Below are positions 51,608 to 63,655 of a stretch of DNA of 64,000 nt, one piece after another. The DNA lies in the NCBI GenBank assembly GCA_038087015.1, contig JASBNA010000005.1:620001-684000 (forward strand), written 5' to 3'. The position numbers were made by a program, and so were the translations under genes. The DNA comes from Cerrena zonata. Its lineage: Eukaryota > Basidiomycota > Agaricomycetes > Polyporales > Cerrenaceae. Every line of letters begins with the position of its first letter. Position 1 is the first letter of the stretch. A model generated the notes under the pieces. The model did no database searches, had not been told where the DNA came from, and saw only the letters and a program-made list of their open reading frames with translations.

Positions 51608-53051
51608 CTAGTACTCGACTGCATCATCTTCGTCCGTCGCTGCAGCCGCAGCCGGCGGAGCAGGCTCCTTGATCGGTTCAGGAGCCTTCTCAACTACCTT
51701 CTGCGGTATAACAGGAGCTTCCGTCTTGACCTCAGGACTCTTCTTCGACGCTTCATCGTCGACATCCATCGCAGCACTCTCCTTAGATGGTGTTGCCGAA
51801 AGACCAGGTGCGCCTTCTTCCTCTTCCTCTTTCTTCGGTGCATCCTTCTCTTTCTCTGATGAGTTAGAAGGTTGACTAGGTTCAGAGGGGGCTGTCGTTG
51901 AGCTTGCAGCAGAGACCGGGGCCTTTTCTGTCTCTTTCTCCTTCTCGTCTTTCGAGGGTTCTTTCGTGGGCGAGTCCGCGTCGCCCATCTTCACGTCGTC
52001 CTCTGGTTCCGGTCGTTGGACATCCGGAGATGGACGACGTCTGATTGCAGCTTTTTGTCGGCCATCTTCTTCGGCGACGCGTTGACGTAGAGTGGTTAAT
52101 TCATCTACACCGGTTTGACGTTCCTGTTTGAAGTCGGTCCATTCCTTCTCGGCAGCTTCTTCAACCTACACGATTCAAACAGACGAATTCAGGCGTTAAC
52201 ATTTCATTTTTATGTGTGAGGGATGAGAGAGACGCACCTGAGCTTTACGTCGCTTCAAAAACGCCTCCTGAGCCGGTGTCAAAATAGCTGGAAGGTAGTA
52301 GAGTGGCGGTGGATGTGACTTGGGATATATAGCTAGAGGATTAGATGTTGGGGGTAACGAGTTGACCTCGTCTTCAGATGTGGGTATACGATCGGCTGTG
52401 GAAAGGAAGTTTGAGAGAAGAGGGAGACGTTTTCTGCGTAGCTTGTACTGTATAACCGCGAATTATAATCAATAATAAGTCAAGCGGTGAGACCGCATGA
52501 GACGACGTACGATCGAATCTTTCAGCTGCAGCTCCTCTTCCTTGCGGTTGGCCGCGGTCTTGTCCTTTTTGGCCTCTTCGGCTCTCCTGACAGTGTCAGT
52601 TTCTTTTCGTAGCTTATCCTGTAACCTCTGTTCAATCTCCTGTCTCTTCCTCGCCTACGATCGACAGCCAAGCGAACGCAGAATCACAAGCACAGAAATT
52701 AGATTCGCGCAACACAGAGTAGAAATTCAAACAGAACGTACCGCATCGCTGGCATTCCGCTCCTTATCCTCATTCTTAGCCTTCTTCAACGTACCAAGAA
52801 CCAACCCAAACATAGTCTTGCCTCTTTTCCGTTCCCGGGGCTCAGTCGCCATATCTATTCGCGGTCGTTTCCTGGGCCCCCCTGCGAGACCTGAAGGACC
52901 ATCTTGCTGCATCGCAATGTCCTCTTGGGACTCAGTTCGTTGTCTGTGATGATAGATCCCTTAGGTGAGTACACGACATTCTGGGATGCGGGGAACGAGA
53001 AACGAGAAAGATCAGTAAGGGGGTATGTGATACGCACTCATCTGTAGACAT
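51608..53051 (-). CDS. Pinin/SDK/memA-domain protein
   Basis: Exons 53051-53038 (14 nt), 52943-52742, 52654-52511, 52447-52238 and 52165-51608 give 375 residues. The tiny first exon encodes MSTDE. The Pinin core follows: GGPRKRPRIDMATEPRERKR, then KTMFGLVLGTLKKAKNEDK, a helical ARKRQEIEQRLQDKLRKE and EEELQLKDSIYKLRRKRLP. After YYLPAILTPAQEAFLKRRKAQ and EKEWTDFKQERQT comes a Lys/Glu/Pro-rich low-complexity tail ending DEDDAVEY. Pinin-type proteins associate with the exon junction complex and spliceosome in the nucleus; that role is inferred from the family. Confidence 0.88.
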
Positions 53052-53482
53052 CCTGTGCTGTGGGGGGCGTATGTTTTGTAGTTGAAGGGAACACCTCGTA
53101 TTTCGTGGGTCAGACAACAACTTGGCTTGCTCACTCTCGTTACAGTGGGCCGGTAAGCGCCTCAAGTGCTCATCCATATAAGGTAAGTAGGATCGCTGGG
53201 TCACAGTTCAGCTTTTACGTTTGACGTGGCTACGATCTCCACATTGCTGTTTACAACTTTCCCTGATGTTATATATCCCAACGCATTCTCCAAACCAGTT
53301 TTTTGGAACTTTTAACACCGGCCTTGTCTAGGAGATGACGTCGATTCGTGGGAATAACGGCCCGGAACCCTGATAGCCTCATCGAATACGCCTCATCCAG
53401 ACAGAAAATGTCGTAGCGATTTACCCTCGAGGTCTCAAAGCTTATCTTTATTAGCTTCAAGTCAAACAATCAGTCTCATATA
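53052..53482. promoter_or_regulatory. Divergent promoter region, Pinin to esterase
   Basis: About 430 bp between divergent genes. No ORF with support. Confidence 0.45.
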
Positions 53483-54560
53483 ATGTTGGAAGAGGCTCAA
53501 TCTCACTGGCAAGGTCTCAAGAACCTCCGATACCTCGTTGTCTTGTACGTGTTTTTTGACTCCATTGAACGTTATTATTGTATATTCACTGGAGGAATGA
53601 TTACATTCTGACTCTAGCGGAGCATCATACTGTGATGTAGGCTACATGTTCAAAGAGCACAACTATCCCTCAGAGGAACACCCTCTCGGTATCGCATACC
53701 CAGGTGTAACCTACGCCGAACCCGATCAACCGAATTGGGTAGGGTACCTCGCTACTGAGTTCTCTCCGGCTCCTGGTCACCCACTTGTTGTGTTTGATTA
53801 TGCCGTTGGGGGACAAACCGTAGAGGGAGTTGCGTCGCAGATCAAGGATCAATTTATGGATCATATTGCCGATAGACCCGAATGGGCTCAGTGGTCGTCC
53901 AGTGATACTTTGTTTGGTATGTGTGAAGAGCAATTTGATTGAGACATATAGGAATCATGGATGGTATGTTGACTGCTGCTATAGCCACTTGGGTTGGGAT
54001 AAACGACTGCGCGTATGTCTTCTCTCACAACCCCAAATCTTGGTCATGTTCTGACCTTTGCAATCAGACTGCATGAAACGACCAAGGAAGTCGAGGATTC
54101 CCTAACACTTCTATTCAAACAACAAGAATCCCTCTACGAGAAGGGCGCACGCAACTCCCTCTTCGTTGATATCCCACCAATGCACCGCACCCCGTTCTGG
54201 CCCGGTTAATACCCTCCATATTCACATATGCATATTGATACTAATTTTCCTTATGACCTATGAACAGGAGAACCAAATGAACCTTCTCCTATCATCGTCC
54301 ACTGGAACAAAACACTCCGAGAATACGCTTCCCAATTCATGGCTACTCATCCCGATGCGAATGTTTTTGTTTGGTCTTCTTACGAGTTGTTTAACAAGAT
54401 ATTGGACGACCCGAAGAAGTATGGGTTGGAGGAGGAAGATCGGAAGAGGATGGGTGGGTCGATCTGGTTTGATCATATTCATCCGACTACGAAGGTACAT
54501 AAGGAGATTGCGCGTGATATGGTTGCTTTCTTGGAGGCAACACAATCCAACGCAGAATAG
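53483..54560 (+). CDS. SGNH/GDSL-type esterase (CE16-like)
   Basis: Exons 53483-53544, 53618-53916, 53985-54012 (28 nt), 54068-54204 and 54268-54560 give 272 residues. Block I reads VVFGASYCDVGYM and carries the nucleophile Ser, block II has DYAVGGQTVEG, block III WVGINDCA, and the catalytic pair lies in WFDHIHPTTKVH. This is the order of fungal SGNH hydrolases placed near carbohydrate esterase family 16 (acetylesterases). There is no signal peptide, so unlike many CE16 enzymes it should act inside the cell. Cys replaces a more usual Ser/Thr after SY in block I (GASYCD). The ATG at 53483 gives a compact start eleven residues before the domain. Confidence 0.87.
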
Positions 54561-55534
54561 TCTTAACCCACGATGAAGGAAAGATAGGAAAAGTCAGAGC
54601 TATGTTGATACCGGATATGTCAAAAATTTCTATCCCATTGCCTACTCTACATTTGATCATGCCAATGATTACTTTCACAGGTATCTCGCTGGTCTACGTA
54701 GTGCCTACAGCAAATTTAAGTAGACAAGGTATCTATGGCAATTTCATAATCAGGTGACATAGTGACTTGCAGTCCACAGCTGGATATCACTAAAACTCAT
54801 GTACTGGTTCCACAATTGCATAGGGGACATTCTGGTTGACATTGACGATGCGTGTTCAATTATAAGGCTCGTACTTGCAGCCTGAGAATGAATCGCTAGT
54901 CAACGTTATGTTGCATATATACCCACCCCTTATAGTGTAAGACAGTCGTATGTTCCTTCCAAGGGATTAATCTCGCATCTTCTTTATCATTCATTGAAGT
55001 CTTTGAGTGGCTACGATTGCTAGGTATCCGATTCGGCAGTACTAGGATAATTCCGAGTCCCCGTGCATCTAGCGATCGATGATAGAATTGTCAAACAGCT
55101 CAAGTCGGCCCAACTTAGTGGTGCCTTGAGTATTATTTCGTAGTAATATACAGCAGATGTTTGATATGTAGACTCCACGCCGTTCAGGCTACTGGATGTA
55201 AATCATGTTCGCAAACTTCAAGTTCAAGTTGAAGGATTGTTAAGAACGGCTACCACTTCGGAATCGACGCGGTAAATATAATACATTGTTCTCACAAGAA
55301 TGTTCCGAATACACTGTTACTGGATTTTATGTACATATCCTGCTTCCTCCGAGCTTAGACGTTTAAATTCACGAAGCATTAGGAATGACCATGCCTCATG
55401 TTATGCTATCACTACATCAATTGTAGTATGGAACCAAAGGAGACTAGAAGACAACTACCCGCGAAAGGAGCTAAGAACATCATAGGCAGCCGTTACCATA
55501 TTGTGACGATCGACATCTCAATCAATCACTGTTT
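54561..55534. other. Convergent intergenic region
   Basis: About 970 bp between the esterase and GMC gene 3' ends. Only short, unsupported ORFs; no repeat or RNA gene recognised. Confidence 0.45.
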
Positions 55535-57847
55535 TTAGGTGCAAGCACCTTCCAAGTGACCACCACATCCATGTGGCGGTTCATGCCTTTCTTTGACTAT
55601 CTTCCGAGCTAAGTCTTGGGCGAAACCGCACATAGTCAAGGTCGCTATGACAAAAGTCAGCACATGAATGCTGACACCACACGAAGCATTCGAATACTCA
55701 CGGTTCCACGAGCCCGATGTGGGGAAGATTGCACCACCAGTGACAAAGACATTGTCGCAACCACGGGGACGATATTGACTATCAACCGAGGCGTTTTTAT
55801 CTTTTTCGAGATTGTCACTCATGTAAAGAGTCGAAGTCTCATGTACGAGACCAGGGACGCGGACCATATCGGCAGGTGGTTTGTTGCGTTTCCATCCAGG
55901 GTGGGATTTGATAGTCACTGCATCCCTTTGCGAGTCTTTATCGCGTCTTTCGACGATGACATCGTGCCAGTATTCGATACTGTCTGCTTGGTCGCCTGCC
56001 ATAACTTTGATAGCATCGTAACTGCGTAAGAACATACCCAAGTCAGAGTCATGCTCTATTACTTAGAAGTCAGTACTACTCACGTCGCTTTTTCCATGAC
56101 CCTTTGGAGACTATCAGTCTTCTCATCGGGGAGAACCTGAAGACGAACATTCGTTGTAACATCCTGGCTGGCAGGGTTGTGCACCACCCAAGAATGAGGA
56201 TTTTCCTCGTTCAATTCACCTAACGTTGCACAAACTACGGGAGAGCCGAGCGTGAGTTACAGAATTTGAATGCATACAGTGTGGTGAAAACTGACCAAGA
56301 ACGATATGGCGTTCAGAGCCTGCAAGTTGCTCTGCCGTTGCTGCTGCAGCATAATCAGGACACAAGCGTGCTGCGTCTTCGGCATCGGTTTCGGGTGAGG
56401 GGGAATGTATGGCAGTGATCTGAATATGGTATTGTAACCTGTTACTGGGATCCTTTCCTGCGAGATATGATGCCCCGATCTCGAGATGGGGCAAGAAACC
56501 GTCGGATCCCGAGGGTTCAGCGATAGGGAAACGGGCAGTGATGTGGGATATGAAGTGACCACCGACGCGAGAGCCTGCACGACCCGCCAGATTATCTCCT
56601 ATAGAGTTCATGAGGATTGTCGTAGAAGGGAATACGCCAGCAGCGAGGATAATATTCGTTTTGGTGTTCGGGAATGACAGTGCTCCGCGTGATGTGTAGA
56701 GAACATTTGGACGATGTTTTGGATCATTGGGATCGAGTTCGAACCGTTCGACCACAGTGTCAGTTGCAATAGCCAATGGGTGACCTTTATTAACCTTGGC
56801 CTTGTGACGCTGTTGCTCGTATATTTTGAGTAATGGCCCAGGAGTAGAGAACTTATCGAAAGCGACAGCGTTCGCAATAGATGTTTTACGGCCTACAGCG
56901 AGTGGGGCATGATTCGTTGTGTTGGCGGTCGAGATTTTCCCCGCTTTCACACCTTTATCAAGACGTGTCTGGATGTCGTTTTGGAGCCGCTTGCCAAAGC
57001 ACGGGTCATTGATCTCATCCGCTTTGGTGACAAGTAAGAGATCCTGGCAACCCTGCCAGAACTCCTCCGGCTTTGCGGTAGTTATCATCGATTCAGGAAA
57101 GTTACGCATAAGGTCCTGTTCGGGCCGGGGGCACCAAGCAGACCAGAAGGTACTGCGGCCGCCAAAGAAGGGACAAGAGCCGTGCATGAACTATACGTGT
57201 TAATTCTCGTCAGGATATTTGCGATGTTGTGTATAATTTATAACATAAACGAACCTTGAACGGGCTTTGAGCAGTCTTCGACGATAACTGCCATGGAAAG
57301 GTCTCAGAGGGGCCTCCGAGCACAAGCTTGAAAGGGAGTGGCATGTTCTAAAAGTGGAATTCATCAGTATATTGATTCGTCGGTCATTCGAAGAACTATT
57401 GACCTGGAAATGTTCCGAAAGCCAAAATCCTGTTGTACATCCAGTTCAATTGCGTTGATTGAAACAGAAAAGCGAACGCTTACCACCCCTCTCAAGCACC
57501 AGTATCTTACGCCACGGGTCCCTCTTGTACGCTGCATCAATATAGGCAAGAGCACAAAATCCGCTTCCTACGACGATATCGTCGAACTCGCCATGGTCAA
57601 GGATAGCTTCCCAGGTATTATTTTCGACAAAGTAGTGCTTCGCAGTAGCCTGCACAGAGGTTGGGGATTGTGGCCCAGGTCGGGGGAATCCAAACTGATT
57701 GGATGGATTCTTGGGCGCGATCTCCGTTGGGAGAAGGGGATGATGACCTGTGCGAAAATGGAAGGAAGGAATAGTCGATGGCACAGTCACCATGTAGTCG
57801 TGCTCATGAGCTGTAGCGTTAGGAGGGTCGAGGACGGAGGAAGCCAT
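55535..57847 (-). CDS. GMC oxidoreductase, pyranose-2-oxidase-like
   Basis: FAD-dependent oxidoreductase of about 640-650 residues. Exon 1 (from 57847) ends in the Rossmann motif FDDIVVGSGFCALAYIDAA and then ILVLERGG. Small exons read FWLSEHFQ and NMPLPFKLVLGGPSETFPWQ. The long exon starts FMHGSCPFFGGRSTFWSAWCPRP, the flavin-attachment loop region of P2Ox relatives. Further on are NIILAAGVFPSTTILMNS and VGGHFISHITARFP. The C-terminal domain has VPGLVHETSTLYMS (catalytic His), VFVTGGAIFPTSGSWN (intron inside) and PTLTMCGFAQDLARKI, giving the SWNPT catalytic Asn. No signal peptide is visible, as in pyranose 2-oxidase. The His that binds FAD covalently in P2Ox (STHW) is Phe (STFW). The substrate is unknown. 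Confidence 0.88.
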
Positions 57848-57918
57848 AGTTCTGCTAGGTGACAGTGAGACACCGTTCGGATTTGAGAGGGTTGGAGGGT
57901 CTCGAAAATAAACGAGGG

Positions 57919-57926
57919 TTTATATA
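57919..57926 (-). promoter_or_regulatory. TATA box of the GMC oxidoreductase gene
   Basis: tatataaa on the minus strand, about 72 bp before the ATG at 57847; a strong match and a suitable distance. Confidence 0.6.
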
Positions 57927-59562
57927 TCCATCATCTGCACCTTTAACACGTTGACACGAGTTTGAGATGTCAGAAAGCAGTCAATGTTGTGCTTGGTGGA
58001 CTGTGTCGATGTCGGCCCTTAGCCCCATTTGGTTACCGCCGATGAGGAAGGTTACGCTTGAGTAGGGTGACTAGCTAGGTTCGGAGTATGTCAATGCCAG
58101 ATGTCGACTTATGGATTGAAAGCTGTCAAAAAACCCTAGAAGGAGTTAGTGTATCTTCAGTACATCAACATGTACCCCGAGTTCAGGGTCCCTAATAGAC
58201 GATTGGGGGAGGTGAAGGAGAATGTCAGATAACAAACCTCTGAAAAAAAGCGATATGTGGTTTGCAAGTATGTATTGAACCTTTTCTGCAAAATCCAAAC
58301 CTGCAATTAGCGATCTAGTTCAAAGTATCGACGGTTGGATGCTACATTGAATATCAGTGACGATGACTGAGCTTCATCCAGAACCAGGCACCCAAATGAT
58401 GGAAAGCCACACCAGAAAACGACAGTTTGAAAGCACAGAACCTACACTAACCTACATCTGTCTTAATATACGATGCGGAAGCAAACGTTATCGGACTTGT
58501 ACGAAATTAGTCATGTCACTTTCTATGTGAGGACAGGCAGGTAATCCATGTTTCAATATGGCGGTGTTATTTGGTAGACTCTCGTGATATCCCCTGATAC
58601 TCAGTGCCAGAGTATAGTTGGAATGATCCTTCCGGGCGGGATCGTTGGCTGTATAAGCTGTTACCTTCCGGAGTTGATGTCAATCATAGACTCGATCTTC
58701 GACGAAGATAACGTCATGCTGGCAATTGAGCTTCCCAAATGGAGATATTACTTGCGAGAGACCACAAAGTATTGTTCGTGAACTTTCTGGAAAGCGTGAT
58801 GTCAGTAGTAGGCATACTGTATTGCTATCAACCAATCTTACAGTAACGGGGCTGAGAAACGTGATTGATTTTACCGAATGGCAAACAAGGGGAAGTGTGT
58901 TACGGACGTAATGGACGGTCCCTGCGTGTCTTGAATAGGTCTCTGGGAACTGATAACACTTGGTGATTACAGGCAGCCTCATAGACGGAAACGTTTGGTA
59001 GTGAATATCTGTTGAATATTGCGGTTCTGACGGAAATTCATTTTATACGTTATATGGCTATAAGTGAGATGGGACATCATGTGAATTCGCTGGTGAGGAT
59101 GTAAACAAAGTTGTTGAATCGTGGTGTAAGGCAAGTACATATGTCCTGTAATGGCGCCAAGTAAGAAGGTGATGCATAACAAGTACAAATAGCCTTCCAC
59201 GTAATGTTTAAGTAATTTATCTCTCTGAGGCCTGAGGCTTGAGGTTCCACATCGTCCACCAGAAATTGGACTGAGTGAAAAAAGAGATAGCAGCGATACT
59301 AGGATTTTCAGCCGTTTTCCCATGACATTTACCGTGACCTTTGAATTTGAAGCTTAAGTTTTGAAGACTTGAGAATTGAGGCGCATACTAATTATGGTAC
59401 ATCGCTCCCACGCCGAGCCAGGCTGCCTTGCGGCTAACTGGATCCGTTTCAATACTGTCCTCCAAACTTGCACGGTGGGTACATGTCAGCTTTTTATCTT
59501 TGAAGTAGTATGTCTGATATTACTATGCATAGTCAGAATTTGCCGAATCATATCGCCCCGCT
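57927..59562. other. Divergent intergenic region without recognisable gene
   Basis: About 1.6 kb. ORFs of 60-114 codons occur on both strands (for example 58982-58680 and 59323-58979 minus) but resemble nothing. This length is generous for two promoters in such compact DNA. No transposon ends or tRNA seen. Confidence 0.4.
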
Positions 59563-60684
59563 ATGGGTGCCAAGGATGTTCGAAAGACACAACCGATCAC
59601 GAAGGGGGCTAAGACTCTGAAGAAGACCTCCAAACAACCTCTGCCAACCTCTGAGAAACTTAAACGACTTTTCAACTCGCTGTGTGCGCAAGTAGACGGT
59701 GGCCATTTCTCAAACGCAGTGAAGACGTGTGATAAGAGTAAGCAGTTCTCACAAAGGCACAACGTATTGAAATAGTTTACTCATTCCGTTACTGCAGTTC
59801 TTCATCTTGTACCTGGCGATACCGATGCTCTACAAACCAAACTCTTCCTGCTTCTACAGACCGAACGCTATAAGGATGCTCTGGCTTTGATCGATGGGGA
59901 TGCCAACTACGTCTTTGAGAAAGCATACTCGCTATATCGCTTGCACAAGGAGGACGAAGTGACAGAAGTATTGGGATCGCTGAAGAAAGTCAAGGGAGAG
60001 GATGACAGAGGAGTTACTCACCTAGAAGCACAATTGGTATGTCTTTGACCCACCTCATGTCTTCAACGCATTTGCTTCATGCCCGAGTCGTTCCCACCAG
60101 AACTACCGCCAAGGCTCATATCAGAAAGCATTCGATCTATACAATGAATTACTTGATACTACCGAACCTGTATGTAACATACCCGGCCGTTCCTTTCCCC
60201 ATGGCTGACAGCTCCGCTGCGGATATAGGATACAGAAGAACATTCCGACATTTTAACTAATCTGGAAGCCGCCCAGAAGCACCTTGACTTCATCAACCAG
60301 GACTATCTTCGTTCCCTCGACGTCCTTCCAGCGTCACTGACATCCACTATAGAATCCGCACCACCACCTCCACCACCGCAACCATCATCTGCTCTTCAAG
60401 CCGCGTCGTCATCCGCACCTTTTGATGAACAGAAGAGACCGGTTGCGCCCAAGAAGGTGCGCGTGAAGCGTGTTCCTGCAGGGGTAGTACCTGGTGTTAC
60501 GCCGCCACCTGACCCTGAACGGTGGTTGAAGAAGAGTGAACGCTCCACGTTCCATGCTGGCGGCGGACATAAGAAAAGAAAAGGTGGTGGAGGCGCAACA
60601 CAGGGCGTTGTGGAGAGCGTTCATCCATCATCCAGTGGTGGGAGCACCCCCGGAGGTAAAGGTAAAGGCAAAAAGAAAAAGTAG
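59563..60684 (+). CDS. SRP72: Signal recognition particle subunit SRP72, short form
   Basis: Component of the SRP that targets secretory proteins to the ER. Exons 59563-59737, 59798-60036, 60101-60169 and 60229-60684 give 312 residues. The N-terminal TPR-like part reads NSLCAQVDGGHFSNAVKTCDK, ILHLVPGDTDALQTKLFLLL, FEKAYSLYRLHKEDEV, HLEAQLNYRQGSYQKAFDLY and EEHSDILTNLEAAQKHLD. The C-terminus has the SRP72 RNA-binding signature PPPDPERWLKKSERSTF and a basic Gly/Lys tail. SRP72 in yeast and human is about 640-670 residues, so the central TPR region seems to be absent: from LDVLPASLTSTIESA it goes straight to a Pro-rich linker. I see no extra exon in the interval. Confidence 0.87.
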
Positions 60685-61901
60685 AAATATTTACCGCACA
60701 TCGCGGCGTCGGTGAGTGACGACGATGTGCGTTTTGCTACGTTTTGCCCGGTGATTGTCCCCTCCCGGGGCGCAATTAGAAGGCACCAACCCATATGTCT
60801 GTAATATCACAATCGATGGCGGCGCTACATATCTACTGCTATTCATCTAGCTTCTCTTCCATCGAGCGTGGCCTAGCATGGCTCGTATTCAGTAGGAACA
60901 GGACTTTTTCATTTCAGAGCGGTCTCGCGCAAGCCTTGCGAGTAATTTTACTGTGATTTCCAAGGCGGACCGCCACATGCTCCTCTTCTGAAGTATGTTG
61001 TGCACCAAATTAGGCAAGACCTTCAGCATGCAGCAGCCTAGAATCAAGTCCAGGAACGAACGATCCCAGCGCTCACACGGAGTTGCTTCATTAACTGACG
61101 TCCTTTCGATATTTTACCTCCATGCCTATACTCCGCGCGAAGCTAGAAGAATTCACCCGTCAAGCCAATTTGCTTCCTTTTAACATTCTGGATAAATCCT
61201 CAATTCAACTTTTCGTCCATATGTTCAAACTTATACTCGTTCTACCCCATTACACGTGCTAACAAGGCCTTCATAGCAACATGCGCGTTACACACCACAA
61301 ATTGACGTATGATTGTATGAAGGTTGTACCGGCTGACATCAGTCTTGGAAGTCCTTTCGATCTATTGCATGGAGTTGACATAACTCAATGCCGCATTGGA
61401 TGGCTAAGAGCATCTTCAACGTTTTTTACTACGAAGAAAATGGTATTCCAGCGTGAACTTAGTTTTGATTTCTAACGTTAATTGGCAGCTTTGCTGACGT
61501 CTAATTCCGAAATTTCGTCTGAAACCTTTTCCTTGCCAACGCAATATCCACAACCACCCTCTGAAGCATAGCTTTTGGGGCTAGATCACAGTTCTACCGT
61601 TGGCGAAAAGGAATCTCCGAACACAGTAATCTCACTACGCATCACATTAGCCGGCGACAATGCTGGTCCTCACCGCTTACGGGAGGGTATAAACGTGCCT
61701 CATTTGACGTTCGCCTCCCCTACACCTCGCCCTCTACTTCCGTTCTTCTGTACTTCTGTTGGCACACACGTCCTCCACTCACGACACGATAAAAAAGGCC
61801 ATCATGCAATACGAAGAGATCAACGGTTCAGTGTTTTTAACAACTGAGCTTAACTAACTTTGTCACTGATCTTGTGCGCTGTCAAAACAGACCCTTCCAC
61901 C
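60685..61901. promoter_or_regulatory. Intergenic region and promoter of the phosphatase-fold gene
   Basis: About 1.2 kb. A TATAAA lies at 61688-61693, 209 bp before the ATG at 61902. The stretch before the ATG contains ttaactaac and ends aaaacag at about 61883-61890, which looks like a branch site and acceptor, so an intron in the 5' UTR is likely. Short ORFs upstream are unsupported. Confidence 0.45.
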
Positions 61902-63655
61902 ATGGCTCACCCCCAAGTTCACGGTGTCGTCGTCCTTGCGCGTAACGGTGACCGCACTGAATGCCCTCACGACCCCATCACCTACAAGGCGTCCTCGACT
62001 GCCACCACACCTTTGGGCGAGGTATGTATTCGCCAGCTCATCACTTTCGCATTTTCGGACTTAGCTTGCATCAATTCTAGGTTCAATCCCATCAGCTCGG
62101 TAGCTTCTTGCGCGAGACTTACATCAACTCCAACTCCCCTTCTCACATCCGGGGAATCTCTCCCGACCTCGTCGACCTCAGTGAGGTTCATGTCCGTGTC
62201 AAGGTTGGCAGTGAAGGTGCCGCTGTCTTCGACAGTGCTACCGCTGTTCTACAGGGTCTCTACCCCCCTACTTCCAAGAACCGCATCACCTTGGCCAACG
62301 AGACCACCGTTGTTGCTCCTCTCGGCGGTTACCAATACGTCCCTGGTATGTCCATATTCCTTGCCTTGACATATATCCATAGCTCAACAATTATGTACAC
62401 CCGCAGTTGAGACCGTTGAGCCCGTTAATGACCGCTCTTTGGAGTCATGGACTAACTGCCCTGCTTTCCAAAAGCACGTCGAGAACATCTTGAAGTCTGA
62501 CAAGATTCGTGATGCCGAGAAGAAGGCCCAGCCTTTCTTCAACACCTTGAAGGACTTCGTCTTTGGACGTCCTCTCAACATGGAGAACATCGTAAGTGAC
62601 CGAGTATATGCATACAAAGTGTGATATTAACCTTATTTTTCTATTTTCACAGTACAATGTAAGAATGACGTAAACCAATTTATAATGGTAAATATACTAA
62701 ATGAATTTGAATGATATAGGTTTACGACTATGTCTCCTCTGAGCTCGTCCACAACAAGACCTACGCTCACCGTCTCCCTCCCACTTTCCTCGAGCAGACT
62801 CGCGGTCTTGCCAACTTGCGTGAGAACGCCATCTTCGGTGATGATCGTATTGGCGGCATCGGCAACAGTACGTGTCTTAAATCATTTCGGCATAACGCTT
62901 AATTTCTAACTTCTTGCAGTTGCCAGCCGAACTGCTTTGAGCTCTGTCCTCAAGGCTCTTCAACGCATTGCTTTCAACGATGACCCCCTCCAATTCATGC
63001 TCATCGAGACCACCTACCAACCCTTCATCTCGTTCTTCCACCAGACCGATGTTGTCAAGAAGCACCCCGAACTCGCTGCCATTCGTAAGTAAATTCCGGT
63101 CATCGTATACCGTACTGCGATCACTAACGGAATCTCGTAAAGCCGACTTCGGTTCTGCTCTCGCTATTGAGCTCCGCCGTGCTCCCCCTCCGGATGCTCG
63201 TGAGTTCTTGAGGTTCAGGTTCCGCAACGGCACCCACAGCCCCTTCGAGACCATCCACGTCTTCAACCACCACGAAGACATCCCTCTCACCGAGTTCATC
63301 TATCGTCTCGAGAACTCCGTCGTCCACAGCAACCGCGAGTGGGCTCAGGCTTGCCAGTCCAACTCCGTTAACTCCTGGTTCGGTGTTGAGGGTGCTGATG
63401 CCAACAGCCGTGTCACCGATGCTGTCATTGGCATGTCCGCAATTCTCGCTTTGATGCTCTTCGCATGGGTCGGCTCCAACGTTGTCAAGCGTTTCCGTCG
63501 CCGCAGCTACGTCCGCCTCCAGGGTGATGAGGTATTGCCCCAAACCACTCTCCCCGCCAACAAGTTTTGATTTGTGTGATCATTCCTTGCAGATGATCAA
63601 CGCATCTCACCACGTCGTCCACTACGGTACTCAGGGCGAGAAATCTCGTGCTTAA
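61902..63655 (+). CDS. Membrane-anchored histidine-acid-phosphatase-fold protein, probably catalytically inactive
   Basis: Exons 61902-62021, 62081-62345, 62407-62591, 62653-62658 (6 nt), 62720-62867, 62920-63084, 63143-63531 and 63593-63655 give 446 residues. The layout follows branch-2 histidine phosphatases: N-terminal GVVVLARNGDRTE, then TTPLGEVQSHQLGSFLRETY, RVKVGSEGAAVFDSATAVLQ, the helical insert SWTNCPAFQKHVENILKS, and a C-terminal core ending IPDFGSALAIELRR. The RHG motif reads RNG, and the later His-Asp motif position reads ETTYQPF, so both catalytic histidines appear missing. One TM helix (AVIGMSAILALMLFAWVGSNVV) lies near residue 400, followed by a basic tail. There is no signal peptide. 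Function is not known. Confidence 0.85.

Noticed and set aside
62877..63543. Minus-strand ORFs of about 140 codons
   Set aside because: Shadows of the phosphatase-fold gene exons, which have correct phases and family motifs.
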